This document shows positions 21,138 to 30,268 of a DNA stretch of 64,000 nucleotides, piece after piece (position 1 is the first letter of the stretch; each line of letters begins with the position of its first letter). The stretch is taken from assembly GCF_030247185.1 (NCBI RefSeq), contig NC_080571.1, positions 81,402,525 to 81,466,524 on the forward strand, in the 5' to 3' direction. The notes beneath the pieces are model-generated. The model did no database searches, was not told where the DNA came from, and saw nothing but the letters and a program-made list of their open reading frames with translations. The position numbers and the translations under genes are program-made. Source of the stretch: Malaya genurostris (Eukaryota > Arthropoda > Insecta > Diptera > Culicidae).

Positions 21138-22640
21138 GCTCTAGGCAGGCACGTACCCAGAGGGGGGGCCGAAGGGGCCCGGGCCCCTCCCGAAATCGAA
21201 GTAAAGTAATTTCCATTTTGGGTTTTTTTACTTTTATTTTCGAAATCAGGAACAGAAATGAATTTTTTGGTTATCAACTAACAAGATGTGCTAATTAGAA
21301 GATTTTATCAACCAGTTTTAAATAGCCCGCTTCTTTATGCAATCGAATTTATTTTCGAGGCTCAAAAGTCGGGTTTCACAGTGATTACAATCAATGTCAA
21401 ACTTAAAGGAAATGGTACTGGATGATCAGAAAGTGCCATTATGATTAGTACTGAGCAAACATATCATAGTTTTAGCAAGATTCTGCGAATGAAAAAGATT
21501 TCCTGCCGCTGGATGTTGCACTTGCATACTCAGGATAAAAAAGATGAACGCGAGCACGCTTCAGAAGCATGTTCGCCTATGCTGATAATGATGGTGTCGG
21601 TTGGTTACTGTTGACGTACTCCATTATTATACGCCAGAGAACAGGACATTACCGATTTCGGTAATATAAGTATAAGTGTGAATTATTGGAGCGTTTGAAA
21701 ATCGGTGTGAGCTCTTAGAAATTTATGTGAGTTCCGTTTCGAAGTTTTTGAATGCTACTAAGAACATTTTTCTTTTGTTACATCATCACTCCCAATTAGG
21801 AATTTAAATTTTATACTCATCACCCTGTAAAATTTCAAATATATTCATGCATATATTCCCCTGAAAATCTCAAATATATTGAAAAATTTTAACTCGAAAA
21901 AAAGTACGCGAACTCCAAATTTTGTTTAAAGAATGAAGCACGGAATTGGTATAGCGAACAAAAAAAAGATCGCGGAAATTTAAAATATCGGTAAATTTTT
22001 ACAAACGTCTACTAAAAACGTGATTTTCAAAAGTCTACAAAAAAGTCTGCAACTGAAACATGTCTACAGCTTATTTTATAAATCAGCTGATTTACAAACA
22101 AATCTGCAGGCATCTCTGATCCAGACACGGAAGTTGACTCGATGAAATTAAATAGGATCACGTGGGATTATAAGGCACTTCATTTGAATATAAATTTGTT
22201 AAAATCAGCTTGACCATATGTTCGACAAATAACCAACAAATTTTGCAAAACTAGAAGAGCTTACTCAATAGTTTCGAAATATTTGTTCCTTCTTACATCG
22301 TGACTTATAAGAACACACCATTGAAATTGAAGGTTTTAATACTCATCACTCAGCTTTTCCAGAACTAGAAGTCGAATTCGAACTATGGGACTAGGACTAG
22401 AAGAAATGTAAAAATCGATCCCTTCCCTTTGACACATAGAAATTTTCGCTTAAATCTCTCATTGTCCAATCCGATATATGTGAGTACATATTCACTTAAA
22501 ATGCAACATACTTGCACTCACTCTTCAATAAATAATAAAACAAAAAATACTAAATGCACAAGAATCATCACTTAGACGCATTATTTCTTATTTGTGGGCC
22601 CCTCCCGAAACGAAATCCTGGGTACGGGCCTGGCTCTAGG
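21138..22640. mobile_element. Non-autonomous MULE-type DNA element with 8-bp duplication
   Basis: The element is 21146-22632. Left terminus CAGGCACGTACCCAG and right terminus, read inversely, CAGGCCCGTACCCAGG; each is followed inside by a G/C-rich block and GGGGCCC. It is flanked by the 8-bp duplication GCTCTAGG at 21138-21145 and 22633-22640. Internal sequence around 21470-21600 aligns with 49080-49210 of the larger element in the Jagunal intron, which carries a FLYWCH/MULE transposase remnant. So it is a deleted derivative of that family. No ORF of its own. Confidence 0.9.
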
Positions 22641-23040
22641 AGTAATTCAAAGCTGCATCATCCGGCGAACAAGATTTTGATTGTTGTAATTCTAATTTTG
22701 TTCATGCTACTTATTGTACAACAATAATTAGTGTTTTCGAAAGGCTTGGAAGGAAAATTGATATTTTAGATAATAGATTAGATAGGAAAAATTGAGCTCA
22801 AAACAATTGTAACTTGCATATAAGAAGTTTGAGACAACTGCGCAGATAATGAACTAAAATTCTTTGGGAAGAGATTTATTTTTTATTTTAAGTCGAATTT
22901 TTTTCTGTTTATTTGTTTTTTTTTTGGTGTAGAATTAGTTACTGTCAAACTTGCTCTCCAACAAGCATAAAACCACCTCTTCTTTTACATCAAAAGATTA
23001 CAATCATCCAAATGATACATTTCACTTCAACATAGTATTT
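22641..23040. other. Non-coding stretch
   Basis: No gene. A T-run at about 22910-22935 could be the poly(A) end of the minus-strand retrotransposon remnant that follows, but this is not certain. Confidence 0.4.
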
Positions 23041-23550
23041 CTAAACTAACTAAAACAAATTAAATAGTAACCCTAGGAACAATTTTTGACAACATTTCGT
23101 GATAGAGATTACAGTCAATAAATTGGAACAGTGGATGAATATGCGGTCCTTCTGGCAAAAGCCTCGTTGTACCCGTAATTAGTTCTAGCATAGGGAATCC
23201 GAAGAAAAGAATAGTTTCGAAAATTACGCCGATTGATATCTATTGGTAAAAGCTGTAAGAGCTCGAAGCAGTCTATTCTTGATTGGAGAAGATCTGCCAC
23301 AAAAGTAGCCGTGCTGACATCGCGATAGACAGATAACGAATCGAAATCAATCAGTTTGCATCTGTCATGGTAACTTGGAAGGTTCCAAGGGTATCTCCAA
23401 GGAAGACGACGCAGAGTAAATCGAACAAATTTTCGTTGGACTGCTTCAATGCTTCGGATATCGTTTTGATAGTGCGGTAACCAGACAACCAGTGCATATT
23501 CGAGCGTAGAGTAAACTAAGGCATAATACAATGCTTCCCATCAATGTACA
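23041..23550 (-). pseudogene. Jockey-like ORF2 remnant, C-terminal part
   Basis: The minus-strand frame to 23115 reads YYALVYSTLEYALVVWLPHY, EAVQRKFVRFTLRRLPWRY, LPSYHDRCKLIDFDSLSVYR and RIPYARTNYGYNEAF. This is the typical end of ORF2 in jockey-clade elements (thumb region, no RNase H). Its upstream continuation is at 29562-30003. The two halves were one ORF before a DD37E transposon inserted at a TA between them. It is much older than the jockey copy nested inside that transposon and belongs to a different subfamily. Confidence 0.85.
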
Positions 23551-23717
23551 TAAAGACTGTCCCAGAAAGTATGGACGCAACCAAAAACCGCTGCCATTTC
23601 GCAATGGTTCAGAACCTGTCCATTTTTATGGCTGCGTCCTGTTGTTTACACTCTTCTCTAACCACTTGTACAGTTGTTTATTCGTTTTCATTAGTTTGTC
23701 GCGAAACGCGTGGACTT

Positions 23718-23984
23718 TCAGCAGAACAACGTCGAAAAATTGTGTACAAATGGTGCACAGAACGCGGACTGTCACTGAGAAAGATAGCAAAAATGGTAGG
23801 AGTATGTGAAAAAGCCGTGCGAAATGCAATCAGGAAGTTCGGTGAGGATAACACCTTTGAGGATCAACCGGAAACGGGTCCCAAAAAAAGGTCCTGTTAA
23901 CCCTCAATTGGATTAACGTATACTGAAGTCGTTCGAGCAAAAGAAGGAGGTTTCAGTTCGGGATGTGGCCAAAAAAGTGGGCAT
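23718..23984 (+). pseudogene. DD37E transposase, N-terminal half
   Basis: Frame RGLSAEQRRKIVYKWCTERG then LSLRKIAKMVGVCEKAVRNA gives the first HTH of a Tc1/mariner-type transposase. QPETGPKK follows as linker. There is a frame slip or stop near 23900-23920 (GPKKRSC ends; KSFEQKKEVSVRDVAKKVG continues in another frame). The retrotransposon target duplication at 23971-23984 lies in the second HTH. Confidence 0.8.
23971..23984. repeat. Target-site duplication of jockey copy 1 (left)
   Basis: AAAAAAGTGGGCAT, repeated at 28678-28691. Confidence 0.9.
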
Positions 23985-24249
23985 TTTTTTTTTTTTTTTT
24001 TTTATTTATTTTTTTTTTTTTTTTTAAATAACTATTTATTGGAATATGAGTTAAAATTAAATTATTAAGATTTAATTTGGGTGTTCAGCCACAAGTGGTG
24101 ACTTTTCAGCCCTGTTATATATATATGATTTGGTTATTACCATGAAGACATCATTTGCTTCCGCAATTCTGAGATTTTTGTGTAGGGAAAATTCTAAACC
24201 TACTTGTATTGTGTAATGGGGAAAAGGAACTTATATACTAACTTACTAA

Positions 24250-26901
24250 CTAATACAGAGAGCGAATCGATTCAATTGAAGATTGCATCGATTTTTGTCG
24301 GAATTTGCTTATAATATTATGTGACATTACATCTAATGGTTCTATATTTGTGAGTCTGTGTAACTCATTTGTACTAAACCAGGGAGGACGCTTCAGAATC
24401 ATTTTCAGAATTTTATTCTGAATCCTTTGAAGCGTTTTCTTCCTGGTGGAACAACAGCTTGACCAAATTGGTACCGCATAAAGCATGGCTGGTCTGAAAA
24501 TTTGTTTATAAATTAACAATTTGTTTTTTAGACAGAGCTTAGAATTTCTGTTTATAAGAGGATATAAACATTTAATATATTTATTACACTTTGCCTGGAT
24601 TCCTTCAATGTGATCCTTGAAAGTGAGTTTTTTGTCATACGTTAAACCTAAGTATTTAGCTTGATCAGACCATGTCAATTCCAAGCCATTCAATTTGAGA
24701 ATGTGATTATTGTTTGGTTTAAGAAAAGAAGCTCTTGGCTTGTGAGGAAAGATAATTAATTGCGTTTTTGCTGCATTTGGTTTAATTTTCCATTTTGACA
24801 GATAATCACTGAAAATATTTAAACTTCTTTGTAGGCGACTGCAGATCACTCTTAGATTTCTACCTGTGGCTAACAGACTTGTGTCGTCACAGAATAGCGA
24901 TTTCTGACAACCAACGGGTAGATTTGGAAGATCAGAAGTGAAAATATTATACAAGATTGGAGCTACACTCGAACCCTGCGGAACACCGGCTCGTACGGGT
25001 AGCAATTCAGATTTACAATTCTGATAGCTAACCTGAAGAGTACGATCAGTTAAATAATTTTGAATCATTTTGATCAAATAAATAGGAAACTGGAAATCAG
25101 ACATTTTTGCTATTAAACCTTTGTGCCAAACACTGTCGAATGCTTTTTCTATGTCTAGAAGAGCAACTCCAGTGGATAACCCAGAAGATTTATTTGATTT
25201 TATCATGTTCGTTACTCTGACAAGTTGATGAGTAGTTGAATGTTCATGACGAAATCCAAACTGCTCTGGTAAAAAAATTGAATTCTCATTTATATGAGTC
25301 ATCATTCTTAACAAGATAATTTTTTCAAAAAGTTTACTGATAGAAGAAAGTAAGCTAATTGGGCGATAACTTGATGTTTCTGCTGGGTTTTTATCAGGTT
25401 TTAGGATAGGAATTACTTTAGCGTTTTTCCATCTTTTTGGGAAGTAAGCTAATGAAAAACACTTGTTGAAAATTTTAACCAGGAGTCTCAAGGCAACATC
25501 GGGAAGATTTTTAATAAGAATATTAAAAATTCCATCATTACCAGGAGCCTTCATGTTTTTGAGTTTCCTAATAATTGATTTAATTTCATCAAAATTCGTC
25601 TCAATAATGTCATCGTGTGATAACACTTGGGTTGAAATATGATCATACTTCAGTGAGACTTCATTTTCAATAGGACTCACAACGTTTAAATTAAAATTGT
25701 GGACACTCTCGAACTGCTGAGCTAGCTTTTGAGCTTTTTCACCATTTGTAAGAAGTATTTGATTTCCTTCCTTGAGAGCAGGAATTGGTTTCTGAGGTTT
25801 CTTAAGAACCTTAGAAAGTTTCCAGAAAGGTTTAGAATATGGTTTAATTTGTTCAACTTCTTTAGCGAAATTTTCATTTCGCAAAAGAGTAAATCTATGT
25901 TTAATTTCTTTTTGTAAATCCTTAACTATGTTTTTCATAGCAGGATCACGAGAACGTTGATATTGTCGTCGACGAACATTCTTCAACCGAATGAGCAGTT
26001 GAAGATTGTCATCGATGATAGGAGAATTTAATTTAGTTTGAGCTTTGGGAACTGAAAGATTTCTAGCTTCGATAATATAATGATTCAAATTATCAATTGC
26101 TGTGTCGATGTCCGCAGAATTTTCTAAAATAGTTTCATGATCCACATGATTTTCAATGTGAGATCTGTAATCCAACCAATTAGCTCTATGATAGTTGAAA
26201 ATAGAACTAATTGGATTAATTATAGCTTCGTTGGAAAGTCTGAATGTTACAGGAAGATGATCTGAGTCAAAATCAGCATGAGTAATCGGTTCACTACAAA
26301 TGTGACTTTGATCTGTTAGAACCAGATCAATTGTAGACGGGTTTTTCACGGAAGAGAAACAAGTAGGATTACTGGGATGAAGAACTGTAAAGTAACCAGC
26401 TGAGAGTTGATTATGAAGTATTTTACCATTACTGTTATTTTGCCTACAATTCCACTGGACATGCTTAGCATTTAAGTCCCCTATTACGAAAAATTTCGAT
26501 CGATATCTTGTAAGTTTTTGCAAATCGCCTTTAAAGAAATTTAATTGTTCGCCGGTGCATTGGAATGGCAAATATGCTCCAGCGATGAAATAAATTCCAT
26601 GAATGGTTTCAACTTCGATTCCCAAGCTTTCAATAACTTTAGTATTGAAAGAAGGTAAAATTCGATGTTTAATTTGCCGTTGGACAAAAATGGCAACTCC
26701 ACCACCAATTCCAGTAAACCTGTCAAATCGATGAACCACATAATGTGGATTACTTTTCAATTTTACATTTGGTTTAAGAAAAGTTTCGGTCACAATGGCA
26801 ATATGAATTTTGTGAACTTTGAGAAAATTATAAAATTCATCTTCACTCGATTTCAAAGATCGAGCATTCCAATTTAAAATATTCAAATAATTATTTAACA
26901 T
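24250..26901 (-). CDS. Jockey ORF2: endonuclease and reverse transcriptase
   Basis: The 883-residue frame is uninterrupted. The N-terminal AP-like endonuclease shows NWNARSL, the ETFL glutamate near residue 37, GDLNAKH and SDHLPV at about residue 215. The reverse transcriptase follows from about residue 490: KVIPILKPDKNP, SSYRPISLLSS, LDIEKAFDSVWH, AGVPQGSSVAPILYNIF, and an active site FCDD at about residue 670, where most relatives have FADD or YADD. The C-terminus has LGLTYDKKLTFKDHI and no RNase H, as expected for the jockey clade. The start chosen is ATG at 26901, 11 nt before the end of ORF1; a GTG one codon upstream is in frame. RNA is likely bicistronic, with ORF2 translated by reinitiation. 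Confidence 0.95.
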   Translation of the reverse strand: MLNNYLNILNWNARSLKSSEDEFYNFLKVHKIHIAIVTETFLKPNVKLKSNPHYVVHRFDRFTGIGGGVAIFVQRQIKHRILPSFNTKVIESLGIEVETIHGIYFIAGAYLPFQCTGEQLNFFKGDLQKLTRYRSKFFVIGDLNAKHVQWNCRQNNSNGKILHNQLSAGYFTVLHPSNPTCFSSVKNPSTIDLVLTDQSHICSEPITHADFDSDHLPVTFRLSNEAIINPISSIFNYHRANWLDYRSHIENHVDHETILENSADIDTAIDNLNHYIIEARNLSVPKAQTKLNSPIIDDNLQLLIRLKNVRRRQYQRSRDPAMKNIVKDLQKEIKHRFTLLRNENFAKEVEQIKPYSKPFWKLSKVLKKPQKPIPALKEGNQILLTNGEKAQKLAQQFESVHNFNLNVVSPIENEVSLKYDHISTQVLSHDDIIETNFDEIKSIIRKLKNMKAPGNDGIFNILIKNLPDVALRLLVKIFNKCFSLAYFPKRWKNAKVIPILKPDKNPAETSSYRPISLLSSISKLFEKIILLRMMTHINENSIFLPEQFGFRHEHSTTHQLVRVTNMIKSNKSSGLSTGVALLDIEKAFDSVWHKGLIAKMSDFQFPIYLIKMIQNYLTDRTLQVSYQNCKSELLPVRAGVPQGSSVAPILYNIFTSDLPNLPVGCQKSLFCDDTSLLATGRNLRVICSRLQRSLNIFSDYLSKWKIKPNAAKTQLIIFPHKPRASFLKPNNNHILKLNGLELTWSDQAKYLGLTYDKKLTFKDHIEGIQAKCNKYIKCLYPLINRNSKLCLKNKLLIYKQIFRPAMLYAVPIWSSCCSTRKKTLQRIQNKILKMILKRPPWFSTNELHRLTNIEPLDVMSHNIISKFRQKSMQSSIESIRSLY

Positions 26902-28381
26902 CACTGTTAAATTTTAAATTCATTATAATATTATTTGCAAATTTCCATCCGATTTGAAATGCTTCAAAAAGTGATGAAGTCGAATTCATTTGGATGATCA
27001 TTTGAAAAAGTTGATCTTGTAGGTAGATCATTTTATTTTCAGTTATATCGCCTAAATCGACTTCATTTAAAGAAGCGAATGGCATTGAAGGAATATTTGT
27101 AGGTAGACTGCCATTAGAAGAAGATGATTTGGCCGGTCTACCTATTAATAAATTGTTTTCGTTAGAAGAAGAACTGCAAGGCGTTCCTGTGTTTTGATTA
27201 TTTACATTAGAAGAAATAGGAGATAGATTTCTACCTAATATACCAGCATAACTGACATTAGAAGAAGATGATGACGAGGTCGATCTACCTGTCAATAAAT
27301 TGTTTTCGTTAGAAGACGAATTGGCAGGTGCCTTAGAAGAATTTTCAGGTATGTTCTGTAAATTTAAGGTCGTTGATTTGACTTGTTGTCTAAGCGAACG
27401 AGCGTTTAAAATTTTTTCCCTGACAGGACATTTCAAATAATTGGATTTATGATTTCCATTGCAATTTGAACATGAAAATTTATCAGTGGTTTCATTCATT
27501 GGACAAACGTCTTTCGAATGCGATTTACCACAATTCAAACACCGTATATCCATATGACAATTTTTGGTTCCATGGCCGAAGCCTTGGCAACGACGACATT
27601 GCGTTAAGTTTGCAATACGATTATGCCGTTTATAATGTTCCCAATGAATTTTAATGTGGGAAATGAAACGTACTTTTTCTAAAGTTTTCAAATTGTTTAC
27701 ATCACTTCGATTGAAGTGTATTAGGTAAAGTTCATGGGAAATTCCAGAGCGTGGTTTAGAAGTACCATTCGTTCTTTTTTTCATAAGTATTACTTGGGAA
27801 GGGGCAAAACCAAGCAATTCTTTTATTTCATTTTTAATTTCATCAATACTTTGATCATTTGATAATCCTTTCAAGACACCCTTGAAGGGTCTGTCTGATT
27901 TTATATCATATGAATAAAATTTATGAAGTTTTTCGGACAAATATCGAATAAGACGTTCGTAATCTTCCAATCCATCCACCAAGACTCGACATTCTCCTCT
28001 TCGTCCGATTTGAAATGAGACTTTTACTTCCGGGAGAAAAGTAGAAAGCTCAGTACGGAATGCTTTGAAGTCTGAAATCATCACCGTCACTGGTGGCATA
28101 GATTGATGTTTCTTCCCAGAACGACAAGCGTCCATTTTGGGAATTTTTGAAGAATTTTCTTCTATGTCGCTACAATCGGATTCAGGAAGAATCTCGTAAA
28201 TATTAGAATTAGGCATAGAATCAATGGAGGGGAAATCCGTCAGTTGTCTTTTATTTTTACATTCAGATTCTATAAGATCGTGAATGTTATTAGAAAAATG
28301 TTGAATAACGGATTGTGATTTATTCCGTATTGAATTATTTTTAGCCTTAGGCTTGTTGCCTTTCCGGTTGGACGCAGGCAT
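26891..28381 (-). CDS. Jockey ORF1: gag-like RNA-binding protein
   Basis: A 496-residue protein. A lysine/serine-rich N-terminus is followed by an RRM/PRE_C2HC-like domain (about residues 100-260) and three CCHC zinc knuckles: CRRCQGFGHGTKNC, CLNCGKSHSKDVC and CSNCNGNHKSNYLKC, near residues 262-325. The C-terminal third is low-complexity, with two imperfect repeats around SSNENNLLxGR. Gag-like proteins of non-LTR elements bind the element RNA and form the ribonucleoprotein. The start is the first ATG, close to the 5' UTR; the stop TAA overlaps the start region of ORF2. No disruptions were seen. Confidence 0.93.
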   Translation of the reverse strand: MPASNRKGNKPKAKNNSIRNKSQSVIQHFSNNIHDLIESECKNKRQLTDFPSIDSMPNSNIYEILPESDCSDIEENSSKIPKMDACRSGKKHQSMPPVTVMISDFKAFRTELSTFLPEVKVSFQIGRRGECRVLVDGLEDYERLIRYLSEKLHKFYSYDIKSDRPFKGVLKGLSNDQSIDEIKNEIKELLGFAPSQVILMKKRTNGTSKPRSGISHELYLIHFNRSDVNNLKTLEKVRFISHIKIHWEHYKRHNRIANLTQCRRCQGFGHGTKNCHMDIRCLNCGKSHSKDVCPMNETTDKFSCSNCNGNHKSNYLKCPVREKILNARSLRQQVKSTTLNLQNIPENSSKAPANSSSNENNLLTGRSTSSSSSSNVSYAGILGRNLSPISSNVNNQNTGTPCSSSSNENNLLIGRPAKSSSSNGSLPTNIPSMPFASLNEVDLGDITENKMIYLQDQLFQMIIQMNSTSSLFEAFQIGWKFANNIIMNLKFNSDVK

Positions 28382-28677
28382 TTTTGAAATTAATGAAATT
28401 TTAAATTAAATTAACTAGGCTAAATTAGTCTTCGATTAGACTCCTAGCTAGCCTTAAAAAAGGCTGATTAATTTCTTAGTCACTCTAATATCACTCTTTG
28501 TATCACTTAGTCACTCTAATATCACTCTTTGTATCACTTAGTCACTTAGTTAGTGATTCAGGTAGCCTTGAAAAAGACTGAAGCCTTGAATCAATGAAAC
28601 TCTAGGTAGCCAGAAAAAAAATTCCAGGAGCCAAGAGCTATACGCGTGCGGTGCGAACGACTGTTCAACACCGACTG
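28382..28677 (-). promoter_or_regulatory. Jockey copy 1 5' UTR / internal promoter region
   Basis: About 296 bp between the ORF1 start and the element 5' end. The outermost bases on the minus strand, CAGTCGGTGTTGAACAGTCG, contain CAGTC at +1, as in the downstream-type internal promoters of jockey elements (established for the clade; inferred here). It includes a short tandem repeat, listed separately. Confidence 0.6.
28475..28545. repeat. 31-bp tandem repeat in the jockey 5' UTR
   Basis: CTTAGTCACTCTAATATCAC occurs at 28475 and 28506 (period 31), with a partial third copy starting at 28537. Confidence 0.95.
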
Positions 28678-28691
28678 AAAAAAGTGGGCAT
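28678..28691. repeat. Target-site duplication of jockey copy 1 (right)
   Basis: AAAAAAGTGGGCAT, identical to 23971-23984. Confidence 0.9.
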
Positions 28692-29425
28692 TTCGAAGTC
28701 AAATGTTCTTCGTGCTAAAGAACGTTTGAATCTTCGAACCTATAAGAAGCAGAAACAACCAAAACGTAGTTCGAAACAAGAAGCATCGATCAGACCGAGG
28801 GTTCGAAAGCTGTACAATACGATTCTTGCTGGAAATTTGAACTGCATAATCATGGACGACGAAACCTACATGAAACTCGATTACAAATCCTTGCCGGGAC
28901 CACAATATTATACGGTGCGAGAAGGGCAAGTGTTAAACCAGTCCGAGACATCGATTGAAGTCAAAAAATTTGGTAAGAAAGCAATGGTCTGGTAAGCAAT
29001 TTGAAGCTGCGGTAAGATTTCGAAACCCTTCATCTCCACTGCTTCAATGAACAGCAAAATATACATCAAGGAATGTTTACAAAAACGACTTCTACCCATG
29101 ATTCGAAGCCACAAGGATCCTGTTGTCTTCTGGCTAGATCTTGCTTCTGCCACTACTCGAAATCAACGGTAGAATGGTATACTACCAAAAATGGCACTTT
29201 AGTCCCAAAAGACATGAATCCACCAAATTGCCCACAACTTCGACCAATTGAGGAATTTTGGGCATTAACGAAGGCACATCTTAGGAAACATGTCTCGGCA
29301 GCCGAAACTATTCAACAGCTCGAAGAAGATTGGAAAAAAGTGTCAAAACTTGTCGCCAAGAAGTCTGTACGGAATTTAATGAGAAACGTTCGCAAGAAGG
29401 TGCGCCAGCTAGTCTACAATGGCTA
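28678..29425 (+). pseudogene. DD37E transposase, C-terminal half
   Basis: Continues the protein interrupted at 23984: SKSNVLRAKERLNLRTYKKQ, then IIMDDETYMKLDYKSLPGPQ (first catalytic D), FWLDLAS then HYSKSTVEWY (second D), and CPQLRPIEEFWALTKAHLR (catalytic E). Counting between the second D and the E gives 37 residues. Frame changes occur at about 28993 and 29150. The DD37E signature fits the ITmD37E family described from mosquitoes. It is inactive because of the insertion and the frame changes. Confidence 0.85.
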
Positions 29426-29561
29426 AGTAGCAAATTTTGAGAATAATATTCTGTTGTTGTAGTCTAATATTATCAGTATATCGAATATAATTTGAATATC
29501 TCACACTTGTGAATTATTTATAGCGAAATCAAAGTGCGTCCATACTTTCAGGGACAGTCTT

Positions 29562-30003
29562 TAATTGAATTCTTTAGTAACGCGAAATAGTAGCTTAGAG
29601 GCTTTGAACATAGTAAGCTCCTTCAAATTAAACTTAGAGTCCAGAAGAACAACAAGGTTCTTCACAGACGATGTACGTTCCAGAACAATTTGTGAAATAT
29701 TATTGTCGAAACTGACTACTAGCTGTTTGCCACTAAAGGAGATGACGAAGCATATGTAGGCGTTTAAAGCCATTCTATTGATATTACACCAATTAGTCTA
29801 ATTATTCAACTGCTCTTGTAGGAATCCTAAGCAGTCAGCAGTGGATTAGATGACAAGAAATAATTTGAAATCATTGGCGAACGATAGTTTCATACACTTG
29901 ATCGAAAAATTGTTGAGACAAAGTAAAAATATAAACGTTCCAAGGTGACTTCCTTAAGGAACTCCAGAGCTAACAGCGAATAGTAAGATTGTACAGTCTT
30001 CGG
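29562..30003 (-). pseudogene. Jockey-like ORF2 remnant, RT palm part
   Basis: Upstream half of the remnant at 23041-23550. On the minus strand it reads GVPxGSHLGTFIF, FANDFKLFLVI (the active site FADD changed to FAND), CLGFLQEQLNN and KNLVVLLDSKFNLKE, then FRVTKEFN at the TA where the DD37E element inserted. There are several stops. The 5' end is truncated near 30003. Confidence 0.8.
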
Positions 30004-30268
30004 CTGCTCGGCCATCCATGGAAGTTGTCCATCAATGTCAACTTCCCTTTCTGAGCAGCCTAGATAGCCGTGTAGTGCCGGTAGCGGTTTCCCAACTGAC
30101 TAAGAATAATGCTACGGTCCACCTGTACCGGTGGTATAAGTCCACCAAACAGGTAAGCTGTGTGGCATCCGGCGGAATTATTTTCTACCAAGAATTGATC
30201 CACTGGTTTCCTGTTCCATGTCGTAGAAGGCCACAAAAATAGGAACTCCTAAGTCAAGGTGCATTTCC
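30004..30268. other. Non-coding junction
   Basis: The frame 30018-30242 shows no recognised domain. The boundary between the minus-strand remnant and the plus-strand remnant that follows lies here. Confidence 0.4.

Larger units (their letters stand above)
23985..28677 (-). mobile_element. Jockey-clade non-LTR retrotransposon, copy 1, apparently full length
   Basis: The element lies on the minus strand with its poly(A) tail visible as a long T-tract at 23985-24025. It has a 3' UTR (24026-24249), ORF2, ORF1, and a 5' UTR of about 296 bp ending CAGTCGGTGTTGAAC at 28677, a start motif fitting a jockey internal promoter. A 14-bp target duplication flanks it. Both ORFs are open over their full length, so this is a recent insertion. 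Jockey-clade elements copy themselves by nicking the target with the ORF2 endonuclease and reverse transcribing from the nick. Confidence 0.93.
23553..29561 (+). mobile_element. DD37E Tc1/mariner element split by jockey copy 1
   Basis: The terminal inverted repeats AAGACTGTCCCAGAAAGTAT and, at the right end inverted, AAGACTGTCCCTGAAAGTAT are flanked by TA at 23551-23552 and 29562-29563. Without the 4.7-kb retrotransposon inside it would be about 1.3 kb, the usual size of the superfamily. The transposase halves at 23718-23984 and 28678-29425 join exactly through the retrotransposon target duplication. Confidence 0.92.

Noticed and set aside
20765..21277. 170-codon minus-strand frame
   Set aside because: Its first part runs across the terminus of the MULE-type element at 21146, so it is a chance fusion of element and flank. 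The segment is treated only as a possible leader exon.
21146..22632. hAT element, suggested by the 8-bp duplication
   Set aside because: Termini and internal DNA link it to the FLYWCH/MULE element at 48930-52405. A hAT origin is not excluded but is less supported.
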